DNA from: SVFI01 sp045588655
GTDB lineage: Bacteria > Bacillota > Clostridia > Lachnospirales > Lachnospiraceae
Assembly (NCBI GenBank): GCA_045588655.1
Contig: JAZNEP010000021.1
Coordinates: 1-64,000, forward strand
Direction of reading: 5' to 3'
DNA length: 64,000 nt
A program made the translations under genes and the position numbers. The notes below the pieces were generated by a model that worked only from the letters and a program-made list of their open reading frames with translations, was not told the origin of the DNA and made no database searches. This document shows, piece after piece, positions 8,205-16,956 of this stretch; within the stretch, counting starts at the first letter, position 1, and each line of letters opens with the position of its first letter.

Positions 8205-8912
8205 ATGAGAAGTGACAATTATAGAAAATATTTTGAGGTTCCTTTTATGATGGGGCCAAACTGTTTAAGGTTGCTTGATGAGATTCTGGAAGAATATCCG
8301 TTACACTATACATCGGATAATCTCATTTTAGATTTGGGGTGTGGGACCGGTGTAACCAGTTTGTTTATTGCAAATGAAACCGGCGCAACGGTGTATGCAA
8401 ATGATTTATGGATTTCCGAAGATGAAAACCGTAAGCGTTTTGCAAGTTGGAACATGCAAGGTAAATTGATTCCGGTGCAGGAAGATGCTACAAATTTACG
8501 GTTCGACAAAGAAATGTTTGATGCATTAATCAGCATTGATTCGTATCACTATTTCGCTGGGAAAGAGGGATTTTTCATAAATCATATTTTGCCTTGGATA
8601 AAGAGAGGGGGTATTGCCCTTATTGTAATTCCGGGTATCAAAAGCGAATATGACGGACAAAGTGAGCAACTGCTTGCAACGTGGGCTGGTGATGAATCAT
8701 ATATGTTTCAAAGTGTGGACTTTTGGAAACGGATTATCGGTGAGCACGAGGATATTGAGACGGTCAGAACCTGGGAAATGTCATCGTTTGATTTGCCTTG
8801 GCAGGAATGGTTTGATACGAAGCATGAATTTGCATTGAATGATAAATCTTTTTTTGAAAACATGATTAAGCCATATACCAATTTTGTTGGAATTATGGTT
8901 AAGAAAAAATAA
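8205..8912 (+). CDS. Class I SAM-dependent methyltransferase
   Basis: The 235-residue protein carries motif I LILDLGCGTGVTSLFIA (residues about 39-55) and the acidic motif II ending YANDLW. A motif IV-like FDALISIDSYHYFAG follows. The start at 8205 is chosen because AAGGAG (8191-8196) lies eight bases upstream; a longer frame from 8163 would overlap the GNAT gene and lacks such a site. It is the last gene of the probable MutS2-like/GNAT/methyltransferase unit. The family includes small-molecule and macromolecule methyltransferases, and the substrate cannot be told from sequence. Confidence 0.8.
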   Translation: MRSDNYRKYFEVPFMMGPNCLRLLDEILEEYPLHYTSDNLILDLGCGTGVTSLFIANETGATVYANDLWISEDENRKRFASWNMQGKLIPVQEDATNLRFDKEMFDALISIDSYHYFAGKEGFFINHILPWIKRGGIALIVIPGIKSEYDGQSEQLLATWAGDESYMFQSVDFWKRIIGEHEDIETVRTWEMSSFDLPWQEWFDTKHEFALNDKSFFENMIKPYTNFVGIMVKKK

Positions 8913-8995
8913 ATCAAGCTTCCACAAAAGTCATCTTTTTTCGGGAATACACATATATTTAGAGAAAACGAGAGAAAGCATGTGGAGTAAGTGAC

Positions 8996-10135
8996 ATGGA
9001 AATTTATGTTGTAAGACCGGGAGACAGTGTCAGCCGTGTCGCAGATTTTTATGGGATGGATATCCATCAACTTATTTATGATAATCAGCTAGCATATCCC
9101 TATGAGCTTGTCCCTGGACAGGCTCTTTTTATTGGAGTCGGGCAGCGTCAGCCACTGAAAACGATTGTCGTCAGTGGATATGCGTATCCGTTTATCAATC
9201 GCTGGGTGTTAGAGCAGACGCTACCATATTTGTCCGAATTGCCTATATTTTCTTATGGTTTCACGGTGGCGGGTGATTTGATACCACCACTGTGGGATGA
9301 TACGTGGATGATAGCGCTGGCACAGCAAAACGGCGTGCAACCGATTCTGACAATGACTCCCTTTGGAGAGGATGGGCGCTTTAGTAATCAGCTGATTTCG
9401 GCTGTTGTCAATAATCAGTCAAGGGTGGATCGGTTGATACAGAATATGCTGCAGCTGATGCGTGATAAAGGATATCAAGGAGTAGATATTGACTTTGAAT
9501 ACATTTTGGCAAAGGACAGAGATGCGTTTACTGCCTTTGTGTGGCAGGTGGCGGAAGCTATGCGCGCCAACGGATATCATACGTCTGTTGCACTTGCACC
9601 GAAAACGTCGGCAGATCAGAAAGGAGTATTATACGAAGGAAAGGATTACCGGGCGCTTGGTGAGGCGGCGGACCACTTGCTTTTGATGACCTATGAGTGG
9701 GGGTATACCTATGGACCTCCTATGGCAGTGGCACCGATTAACCAAGTGCGTCGTGTTGTGGAATATGCGGTGACAGAAATTCCAAGAGAAAAGCTGGATC
9801 TTGGAATTCCGAATTACGGATATGACTGGACGCTTCCTTTTGAACGCGGTGTAAGTAGAGCAAGGACAATGGGAAATGTGGAAGCAGTGCAGCTTGCAAT
9901 CAGTCAAGGATCGGAGATTCAATTTGATGAATTGGCGCAAAGTCCTTACTTTCGTTATTCAGATGATAGTACCGGACAGGAGCATGAGGTGTGGTTTGAA
10001 GATGTACGTAGTTTGCAGGCAAAATTTAATTTGTTGAAAGAGTATGATCTCAGGGGGTGTGGTTACTGGCAGATTATGCAGTGGTTTCGGGCGAATTGGT
10101 TACTTTTGCGGGAGAACTTTTTTGTACGGAAGTAA
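8996..10135 (+). CDS. LysM-GH18 protein, spore peptidoglycan hydrolase type (SleL/YaaH-like)
   Basis: This 379-residue protein has one N-terminal LysM peptidoglycan-binding module (about 1-47, VRPGDSVSRVADFYGM) and a glycoside hydrolase family 18 barrel (about 55-375). The family 18 catalytic motif is present as GVDIDFEY, with Glu168 as the proton donor. The architecture is that of SleL/YaaH, N-acetylglucosaminidases acting on spore-cortex muropeptides. SleL has two LysM modules and this has one. There is no signal peptide, as in other spore-coat-targeted members. GGAG lies eight bases before the ATG. It supports a spore-forming host. Confidence 0.85.
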   Translation: MEIYVVRPGDSVSRVADFYGMDIHQLIYDNQLAYPYELVPGQALFIGVGQRQPLKTIVVSGYAYPFINRWVLEQTLPYLSELPIFSYGFTVAGDLIPPLWDDTWMIALAQQNGVQPILTMTPFGEDGRFSNQLISAVVNNQSRVDRLIQNMLQLMRDKGYQGVDIDFEYILAKDRDAFTAFVWQVAEAMRANGYHTSVALAPKTSADQKGVLYEGKDYRALGEAADHLLLMTYEWGYTYGPPMAVAPINQVRRVVEYAVTEIPREKLDLGIPNYGYDWTLPFERGVSRARTMGNVEAVQLAISQGSEIQFDELAQSPYFRYSDDSTGQEHEVWFEDVRSLQAKFNLLKEYDLRGCGYWQIMQWFRANWLLLRENFFVRK

Positions 10136-10207
10136 TTTGGTTTGGAGAAAGCTACATTTTTTACTCAAAAAATCAAATAAACAGGATAGATATATGTTAC
10201 CATACAG

Positions 10208-10221
10208 TTACGGTACCGTAA
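10208..10221 (+). promoter_or_regulatory. 14-base perfect palindrome before the AraC-GGDEF gene
   Basis: TTACGGTACCGTAA is a perfect palindrome ending 17 bases before the AraC-GGDEF start codon and just ahead of AAAAGGAG. GTTACC occurs again ten bases upstream. It is a candidate operator. No matching regulator is identified. Confidence 0.4.
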
Positions 10222-10238
10222 TAAAAGGAGTGTTTGAG

Positions 10239-11063
10239 ATGAGCGAAAATAAAATGGAAATATTGACAGTTGCATTGGCGTATCTGGAGGATAACTTAAC
10301 TGAAAAAATTACCACAGATGACGTGGCAAAGGCGGCTTATTGCTCAAAGTCCACGCTCGAAAAACTGTTTCGATGTGTTAGCCATATGTCTGTGCACGAT
10401 TATATGATTCGCAGACGTATGTCAAAGGCTGCAAAATTGCTGTTTTTTCATCGAGAACTTACTATTCTGGATGTCGCAGTTTTATATGGTTATAACAGCA
10501 ATGAAGCTTTTACACGCGCATTTAAACAGGTATGGAACTGTACACCATCCGAATTTCGTTCTAACACACGTTATTCGGAGCTTTTTCCAAGGCTGTCATT
10601 CAGCCTTACAGAAGGAGTTGAAATCATGAAGAAAGTAGATATTTCTGAGTTATATGACTTATTGCGTGAACGAATTGGTTGTCATTATATTATTTGTGAT
10701 ATTAATGGTCTGATTCCGATTAACAATATTTCTCGTGCTGCAGGTGACCTTGCAATTATAGAATCATTAAATCGCATGAATGGCGTGGCTGGGGAAGAGG
10801 ATGTGGTATTTCGCATCGGCGGAGATGAATTTGTTCTTTTGTCCAATTCCAAGGATGACACTTATATCCAAAATCTGGCGTCCCGGATTGAAGATAAAAA
10901 CAATGAACCAATCATCTATGAGGGGCAGGAAATTCCATTGTCACTTTATATTTTAACATCAACTCTAGGTAAGAGGGTTCATGTGGAAGACTGCGAAATG
11001 CTATCGGAGTTTCAAGTTGTTATAAATGAATTTAAACAAACCATTAAGGGGCATTCTCACTAA
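10239..11063 (+). CDS. AraC-type HTH fused to a GGDEF domain
   Basis: The 274-residue protein combines an N-terminal AraC double helix-turn-helix (about 8-108, with TILDVAVLYGYNSNEAFTRA as the second HTH) and a C-terminal compact GGDEF domain (about 130-270). The GGDEF signature is intact (FRIGGDEFVLL), and the metal-binding segment appears as ICDINGLIPIN instead of the usual D-x-D-x-F-K-x-x-N-D. The domain therefore looks divergent around the first metal site but kept at the GTP-binding loop. It may be a transcription factor controlled by GTP or cyclic dinucleotide. The start is set by AAAAGGAG; an upstream extension would overlap the GH18 gene. Confidence 0.8.
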   Translation: MSENKMEILTVALAYLEDNLTEKITTDDVAKAAYCSKSTLEKLFRCVSHMSVHDYMIRRRMSKAAKLLFFHRELTILDVAVLYGYNSNEAFTRAFKQVWNCTPSEFRSNTRYSELFPRLSFSLTEGVEIMKKVDISELYDLLRERIGCHYIICDINGLIPINNISRAAGDLAIIESLNRMNGVAGEEDVVFRIGGDEFVLLSNSKDDTYIQNLASRIEDKNNEPIIYEGQEIPLSLYILTSTLGKRVHVEDCEMLSEFQVVINEFKQTIKGHSH

Positions 11064-11171
11064 CAATATGGCTCACTTTTTACTATAAAAAAGCATGAGG
11101 TATATTTCCGGAAAGATTGGTGATAGGGTATATATATAAGTTTTATAGAAAAAAGAGAGGAAAAGAGTAGA

Positions 11172-11612
11172 ATGGATTATAGTTATAAAATAGTGTCGCA
11201 AGATGACATCGAGTCATTAGCAGATGCGATGATGAGAGCATATTCGGAAGAACCTTGGAACGAGACCTGGTCGAAGGAAAGAGCGATTCGGAGAGTGAGT
11301 TCTATTGTGAACAATTATGAAGCATTTGGATTAGCAGCCACTTATGAGAATGAGATGATTGGTGGAGTTCTTGGGTTTGTTGATCCGTATGCTGAGGAAG
11401 ACTTTTTCTTTGTGTCAGAGTTATTTGTTGTACCGGAATGGAAAAGGAAAGGTGTGGGAAAATATCTATTGTCAAATTTGGAGAAACACCTGAAAGAAAA
11501 AGAGATATATACATTGGAACTAATATGTATTGCAGAAAATATACCATTTTACAATAAAGCCGGATTGACGATAGGCGAGGTTTCTGTAATGGGAAAGGGA
11601 ATCGAAAGATAA
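11172..11612 (+). CDS. GNAT-family N-acetyltransferase
   Basis: This 146-residue single-domain acetyltransferase shows the acetyl-CoA loop in LFVVPEWKRKGVGKYLLSNL (R-K-G-V-G-K) and a C-terminal IPFYNKAGL strand-helix typical of the family. The position of the motif and the length are normal for small GNATs of the RimI/YhbS type. GAGAGGAAAAG lies just before the ATG. It is convergent with the PII-like gene, with a shared bidirectional terminator between them. Substrate unknown. Confidence 0.8.
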   Translation: MDYSYKIVSQDDIESLADAMMRAYSEEPWNETWSKERAIRRVSSIVNNYEAFGLAATYENEMIGGVLGFVDPYAEEDFFFVSELFVVPEWKRKGVGKYLLSNLEKHLKEKEIYTLELICIAENIPFYNKAGLTIGEVSVMGKGIER

Positions 11613-11639
11613 ACTTTAAAAATTTATGAGGTATGCAGG

Positions 11640-11676
11640 AAAAAGAAAAGAGCTGTCTGACAGCTCTTTTCTTTTT
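11640..11676. terminator. Bidirectional terminator between convergent genes
   Basis: A near-perfect 37-base palindrome has 18-base arms, AAAAAGAAAAGAGCTGTC and its complement, around a single central T. It is flanked by A on one side and T on the other, so it works in both directions. It overlaps the stop codon of the minus-strand PII-like gene (11675-11677). Confidence 0.85.
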
Positions 11677-12352
11677 AGTCTTCAATTAATCTTAAGCCGG
11701 CGGTATCTGTAACAGGGAGCGAAAAGCAGATTGCCTTTGCTTTGCTGTTTGGACCGGCCTCTGTGGTGACGGCTTTCATGATGTCATTTTTTTGTTCGGT
11801 TTTGGTTACGATATAAATGACTTCCTTTTCGGCTGCAAGTGACATGTGCATGAATTTTTCTGCCATTTCCATTCCGGTTCCTTTTGCGTGAAGTACCGTT
11901 CCGCCGTAAGCACCTGCACCTCTGGCTGCATCCATAATAAGTTCTGTATAGCCTTGTTCTGCAATGACAACAATCAGTTCGTGGTTTGTATTTTTCAAGG
12001 TGGTTTCCTCCTCTTTCTGATAATTTTCACTTTCAATCAAAAACTGCAACGTTTTTTTACCACTGATACTGGAAAGCGGAATGATAAAGGAGATTCCGCC
12101 GCCCGGTGCATCGATTTTAAGTTTTTTCTCAAGATCTCGTTTGGTCTGCTTCCAGGTATGCTCTTCGACAACAGAGAAGGCAACCGCCTTTTCTGCTCGA
12201 TCGAGACCAAGGTAGTCAAGAACCTCACTGGTAGCAGTTCCGGAACCGAGAAACCAGAACATGACATTTAAGTTGTTCTCCTGAAACAATTCATAATATT
12301 TTTTGGTGGTTGTACGATCAATAATCGTGGTCATTAAATAAATATTTCCCAT
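11675..12352 (-). CDS. Tandem PII-like regulatory protein
   Basis: This 225-residue protein appears to hold two PII/GlnB-like ferredoxin folds (about 1-110 and 120-225). The second has a glycine-rich loop, AARGAGAYGGTVLHAKG, that resembles the end of the PII T-loop with its following strand. The first is more divergent. PII proteins bind ADP/ATP and control transporters and enzymes. The gene begins 12 bases after the DUF1538 membrane protein, in the same minus-strand unit, so it probably regulates that transporter. GAGGG lies upstream of the ATG. Assignment of the first half is by weak similarity only. Confidence 0.75.
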   Translation of the reverse strand: MGNIYLMTTIIDRTTTKKYYELFQENNLNVMFWFLGSGTATSEVLDYLGLDRAEKAVAFSVVEEHTWKQTKRDLEKKLKIDAPGGGISFIIPLSSISGKKTLQFLIESENYQKEEETTLKNTNHELIVVIAEQGYTELIMDAARGAGAYGGTVLHAKGTGMEMAEKFMHMSLAAEKEVIYIVTKTEQKNDIMKAVTTEAGPNSKAKAICFSLPVTDTAGLRLIED

Positions 12353-12364
12353 AAAACCCTCGCT

Positions 12365-13903
12365 TTATAATTCGATAATATCGTTGTCATCGTAGGTATC
12401 AAGTGAAATCTCAACGTATTCTTCAGCAACGTCATGATGAAGTTTGCTTTCTTTAAGTTTAAAGATGAGTCCCATGATCTGAATTGTGATCAGAGGAGTC
12501 ATAGCTACCATGGAGACAATACCAAATGCATCCGTAATGATATTTCCACCCAAAGCGGTACATGCGCCCATGGCAAATGGAAGTAGGAACGTTGCAGTCA
12601 TCGGACCGGATGCAACGCCACCGGAGTCAAAGGCGATTGCGGTGAAAAGTTTTGGGACAAAGAAGGTTAAAATCAAGGCAATAAAATAACCGGGAACCAA
12701 AAACCACAGTATCGAAATTCCGGTAAGTACCCGAATCATGGCAAGCCCCACAGAAGCGGAAACACCAATGGATAAGCTCAGTCCCATCGCTTTTGCAGAA
12801 ATGGCTCCGGAAGTCATTTCCTCAACCTGTCTGGTAAGGACGAATACCGCCGGTTCGGCGAGTACGATAAAGTAGCCGATTACCATACCAATTGGAACAA
12901 TAATCCACGCGTACGAAAGCTCAGCGATTGTCTGACCGAGGTAATTCCCGGCCGGCATAAATCCGACATTGACACCGGTCAGAAATAGGACGAGCCCGAT
13001 GTAAGTATAAAATAGACCGATGATAATTCGAATCAGCGATCTTTTGCTTATATCACGGGCTATGCACTGGAAGAGACCAAAGAAAACAACAATTGGTAAG
13101 AGAGAAACAGCCATTTCTTTTACGTAATGCGGAAATTCTACAGCGAACAATTGCCACAAATCTACGGTGTTGTCAATGATTGGAATGGATTCCGAAACCT
13201 GCTCGGTAGAATCCGGTTTATAAATGAGTCCAAGGATTAGAACTGCTAAGATAGGCCCGATGGAGCACATGGAGACAAGACCGAAGGAATCTTCTTCTGC
13301 GTGGCGGTCACTTCGTATGGCTGCAATACCGATACCGAACGACATGATAAAAGGAACTGTCATTGGTCCGGTTGTCACACCGCCGGAGTCAAATGAAATC
13401 GAAAGGAAATCCGGCGAAGCAAGAAAAGCCAACGTAAACACAATGGCATAGAAACCAAGAAGCAGATACGAAAGCGGAATTCCGAGTAACATACGAAGAA
13501 TTGCAAATACAAGGAAAAGGGCAACGCCCCCTGCTACTGCGAAAATCAGAATACGATTTGGAATCGAGGGAACCTGCTGTGCCAGAACCTGAAGATCCGG
13601 CTCAGATATGGTGATGATAAATCCCATAATAAATGTAATCACTACGACGATAAAAATGTTTTTGGATCGTGTAATAATGGAACCGACGCGTTCGCCAATT
13701 TGGTTCATGGACATATCGACACCAACATTAAACAGTAACATTCCGATAATAAGCAAAACGGCTCCGATGAGGAATGTCATCAATATGCTTGGTGGAATCG
13801 GAGCGATAGAAAAACAAAGAAGAAGTACAATCGCCAGAATCGGAAGGACTGCTTTAAGTGTCTCAGACAATTTTTCTTTGAAGACGGAAGGAATTGTAAA
13901 CAA
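12365..13903 (-). CDS. DUF1538-family integral membrane protein (two repeats)
   Basis: The 512-residue protein has about 12-14 hydrophobic segments and an internal duplication. Each half contains a near-identical FDSGGV-x-x-GPMT-x-x-F motif (about residues 174-190 and 424-440) followed by DSFGLVSM or DAFGIVSM. These features define DUF1538. As far as I recall, a Halomonas pair of this family (UmpA/UmpB) was described as a cation/proton antiporter. Here both units are fused in one chain and paired with a PII-like protein. The start appears to be TTG at 13903, with AAAGAGG seven bases upstream; no ATG fits. A 12-base direct repeat lies just upstream. Confidence 0.8.
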   Translation of the reverse strand: MFTIPSVFKEKLSETLKAVLPILAIVLLLCFSIAPIPPSILMTFLIGAVLLIIGMLLFNVGVDMSMNQIGERVGSIITRSKNIFIVVVITFIMGFIITISEPDLQVLAQQVPSIPNRILIFAVAGGVALFLVFAILRMLLGIPLSYLLLGFYAIVFTLAFLASPDFLSISFDSGGVTTGPMTVPFIMSFGIGIAAIRSDRHAEEDSFGLVSMCSIGPILAVLILGLIYKPDSTEQVSESIPIIDNTVDLWQLFAVEFPHYVKEMAVSLLPIVVFFGLFQCIARDISKRSLIRIIIGLFYTYIGLVLFLTGVNVGFMPAGNYLGQTIAELSYAWIIVPIGMVIGYFIVLAEPAVFVLTRQVEEMTSGAISAKAMGLSLSIGVSASVGLAMIRVLTGISILWFLVPGYFIALILTFFVPKLFTAIAFDSGGVASGPMTATFLLPFAMGACTALGGNIITDAFGIVSMVAMTPLITIQIMGLIFKLKESKLHHDVAEEYVEISLDTYDDNDIIEL

Positions 13904-13915
13904 TATAAAACCTCT

Positions 13916-13939
13916 TTCTATAAGTATTTCTATAAGTAT
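13916..13939. repeat. Two tandem 12-base repeats upstream of the DUF1538 gene
   Basis: TTCTATAAGTAT occurs twice without a gap (13916-13927 and 13928-13939), within the 5' leader of the minus-strand DUF1538/PII unit and next to its ribosome binding site. It could be a regulator site or simple slippage. Confidence 0.5.
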
Positions 13940-14050
13940 AGTAAATATCGTATATTTATGAACACGAAGCCATTATAACATATTTATGGGTTCTGTTAAA
14001 AATATTTTTAAAAATAAGGTACAGATAGCGAGAAATACAACATGAATTGG

Positions 14051-14079
14051 TTGTGCAAAAGGTGAGAGAATAGTATAAT
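14051..14079 (+). promoter_or_regulatory. Promoter of the signalling-to-surface-protein operon
   Basis: TTGTGC (14051-14056) and TATAAT (14074-14079) are 17 bases apart. The start near 14086 leaves a 30-base leader if translation begins at the GTG at 14116. Confidence 0.65.
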
Positions 14080-14115
14080 TGTACTATCAATGCAAGGATG
14101 TATGAGGTGAAATGC

Positions 14116-16956
14116 GTGATAAAAAGAAAACGAAGCAGAGAATTGATTGAGTATTTGGTTACATTGATATTGACACTGGTATTGATGGTAGTAATTGTTG
14201 TGTATACTTTTGGTTCTTTTTATACGCTGGCTAAGGAAGATGCACTTACCATGGGAGAGGCTACGATAAAAGAACGTTCGGAAAGTCTCCAGAATTTTTT
14301 ACTCAGAGGATATGAGACGCTGGAAGTTACGATAGAAAGTGTCGAGTATATGCTGGCACAAGGAGTTCCGGCGAAGGAGATTGAAGTATATCTGACAATG
14401 CAATCTGATAATTATGCAGAGCGCGTCAACGAAAATTTTACAGGAATCTATGGTTTGATAAAGGATGAATATGTAGATGGATTGGGATGGGTTCCGGATG
14501 AAGGCTACGTTCCGCAGGAGCGAATCTGGTATACGATGGCGCTGGAAAATAAGGGAAACGGAGTGACATTGATTCCGCCTTATCTGGATGCACAAACAGG
14601 TGATATTATCATTTCCGTCAGCAAAGTGCTTTCAGATGGTGAAAGTGTATTGGCGTTGGACATTACATTAAATGAAGTTCAGTTGTTAGCTGAAAATACG
14701 CATCTAAATGGTAATGGATACGGATTTGTGATGAATCAAGAAGGACTGATTGTAGCACATTCGGACAAGGCATTAAGAGGAGTCAACTATCTGACAGATG
14801 AGACATACATAGATACGGATATGCAAAAAATAGCGCAGGCGGTCCTGAATGAAGATAGAAATGCGCTTAGTATGAAGATTGACGGTAAGGATTGTCAGGT
14901 TTTTAAGAGCCAGGTGCGAGGAGACTGGTATGTGGTGATGATTGTAGAATCACGGGATATGTTCTTACGCGTCAGGAGAAACCTATACCGTAATTTGGCG
15001 ATTTCAGGATTTGTTTTTATCTTGGTGATGTATTTTTGTACGGCGACATATCGTCACAGAGTGAAAGCGGCAAAGTATGCGGAAGAATTGCAGGAAGCAA
15101 AAGAGGAGGCTGTGCAGGCCAATGAGGCAAAAAGTTTGTTTTTGGCAAACATGAGTCACGAAATTCGTACACCTATGAATTCCATTATCGGAATGAGCGA
15201 GATTATGCTTAGAAACGATTTGGATGAGGAAATGTCTGAAAACATTATGCAGATTTATAATTCAGGTAAGGGGTTACTTGAATTAATTAACGATATACTC
15301 GATATTTCCAAGATTGAGGCCGGAAAGTATGAAATCATAGAGGATGAGTATGAAATGGCTTCTACCATCATGGATGTCATTGTGATGATGAATACGAAAT
15401 TGACCGGAGATGAAGTGGCTTTAAACTATGAGATTGGAGACAATGTTCCAAGCATTCTATGCGGCGATTTACTGAGGGTAAAGCAGATTTTGTTTAACAT
15501 TATCGGGAATGCGATAAAGTTTACCAAGCAAGGCTTTATTAAGTTAACGGTAGAAGGTGAAACGCTGGAAGAGGAAAAAGTAAAGCTGATATTTAAAGTA
15601 CAGGATACGGGAATTGGTATTAAGCCAAAAGACATGGAAAAGCTGTTCGGGACTTTCACGCAAGTGGATATTAAGCGAAACCGTTCCGTACAGGGAACCG
15701 GCCTGGGGCTGGCCATCACTAAAAATTTATGCGAGATGATGGGAGGTTCCATTCAAGTAGAAAGTGAGTATGGACAAGGTTCTACATTCACTATGACCAT
15801 TGTGCAGAAAATTATCGATGCAAAACCGGTGCAAATGGTGGATCTTGAAAAGGGCATGAGTGATGAAATCAAAAAAGTATTTAAGCCTACGCTGATTCGG
15901 AGTGCAATCGGTAAAAAAGTATTGGTGGTAGATGATAATATAGTGAACTTGACCATTGCACAAAAACTTTTGGAGCCATACCGGTTGAGTGTAGATATTG
16001 CGACCGGTGGAAAAGAGGCCTTGCGCAAAGTGAATGAGAATGAATATGAACTCATTTTTATGGATCACATGATGCCGGAGATGGATGGCGTGGAAACGCT
16101 TGTTGAAATACGAAAAACAGAGATTGCGTATTGCAAGACGGTTCCGGTTGTTGTTCTTACGGCGAATGCAATTTATGGTGCAAGAGAAGAACTTATGGGT
16201 TCCGGATTCAGCGATTATGTGGCAAAACCAATCGATGTAAAGCAGTTAGAAGAAGTTCTTTATAAATATTTGTGCGATCCTTCAAAGGAAATGGCCATGC
16301 AAGAAGCTGTACCCGAAGATGACCGGATAGATGTGGAGCCGGAAATCGAACATACAGTAGCGATGCAGGAAACGCATTCGGTTGTGGCTATTGAACTGGA
16401 AGGATTTGACACGGAAACTGCGATGACGCATTTGGACAAAGATTCGTATTGCAGTATATTAAAGATTTTTTATACAGATTTACCAATTACACTGGAGCGT
16501 GTAGTGAGAGAAAAAGAAATCGGTGATTGGGAAAAGTTTACCATTGATGTACATGCACTAAAATCATCCGGTGCCAGTGTCGGTGCGATGTCTCTATCTA
16601 ATCAGGCCAGACAACTGGAAGCGGCCGGCAAAGAACAAGATGTTGCATACATAGAGGAGCATTTTACCACGTTCACAGAGTGCTGCCGGGAGACGATTCA
16701 AGTGTTGGAAGCTTTTTTCGGTGAAGATCCTAAGACGGAGGTTGCGACAGAGCTGAGTGCGCTTGATTCGCAATGGATACAGGACATACGCGTGGCATGT
16801 GAGCAAATGGATTCCTCGAAAGCGGAAGAGTTGCTTGAGGAGCTAAGCGGAAAATCCTTTTCAAACGAAGAGAGCGTGCTGATTCAAAAGATTAGAAACC
16901 ATGTGGAACAGTTTGATTATGACGAAGTGGTCACATTATTACAGGGAGAAAAATAG
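14116..16956 (+). CDS. dCache hybrid histidine kinase with receiver and Hpt domains
   Basis: Domains in order: a membrane segment (about 12-36), an extracellular dCache-like sensor (about 45-285), a second membrane segment (about 293-312), a HisKA dimerisation domain with phospho-accepting His in NMSHEIRTPMN, a HATPase_c domain with DTGIGI and GTGLGLAI boxes, a receiver (LVVDDN, phospho-Asp in FMDHMMPEMDG), and a C-terminal Hpt domain (VHALKSSGA). It can run a full internal phosphorelay. I start it at GTG 14116, five bases after GAGGTGA, because the in-frame ATG at 14098 has only an abutting AAGGA and almost no leader. The response regulator at 16956 overlaps its stop codon and is the likely output. 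Confidence 0.9.
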   Translation: MIKRKRSRELIEYLVTLILTLVLMVVIVVYTFGSFYTLAKEDALTMGEATIKERSESLQNFLLRGYETLEVTIESVEYMLAQGVPAKEIEVYLTMQSDNYAERVNENFTGIYGLIKDEYVDGLGWVPDEGYVPQERIWYTMALENKGNGVTLIPPYLDAQTGDIIISVSKVLSDGESVLALDITLNEVQLLAENTHLNGNGYGFVMNQEGLIVAHSDKALRGVNYLTDETYIDTDMQKIAQAVLNEDRNALSMKIDGKDCQVFKSQVRGDWYVVMIVESRDMFLRVRRNLYRNLAISGFVFILVMYFCTATYRHRVKAAKYAEELQEAKEEAVQANEAKSLFLANMSHEIRTPMNSIIGMSEIMLRNDLDEEMSENIMQIYNSGKGLLELINDILDISKIEAGKYEIIEDEYEMASTIMDVIVMMNTKLTGDEVALNYEIGDNVPSILCGDLLRVKQILFNIIGNAIKFTKQGFIKLTVEGETLEEEKVKLIFKVQDTGIGIKPKDMEKLFGTFTQVDIKRNRSVQGTGLGLAITKNLCEMMGGSIQVESEYGQGSTFTMTIVQKIIDAKPVQMVDLEKGMSDEIKKVFKPTLIRSAIGKKVLVVDDNIVNLTIAQKLLEPYRLSVDIATGGKEALRKVNENEYELIFMDHMMPEMDGVETLVEIRKTEIAYCKTVPVVVLTANAIYGAREELMGSGFSDYVAKPIDVKQLEEVLYKYLCDPSKEMAMQEAVPEDDRIDVEPEIEHTVAMQETHSVVAIELEGFDTETAMTHLDKDSYCSILKIFYTDLPITLERVVREKEIGDWEKFTIDVHALKSSGASVGAMSLSNQARQLEAAGKEQDVAYIEEHFTTFTECCRETIQVLEAFFGEDPKTEVATELSALDSQWIQDIRVACEQMDSSKAEELLEELSGKSFSNEESVLIQKIRNHVEQFDYDEVVTLLQGEK

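Noticed and set aside
10044..10238. Longer AraC-GGDEF start
   Set aside because: The extension would overlap the GH18 gene, while AAAAGGAG at 10223-10230 supports the start at 10239.
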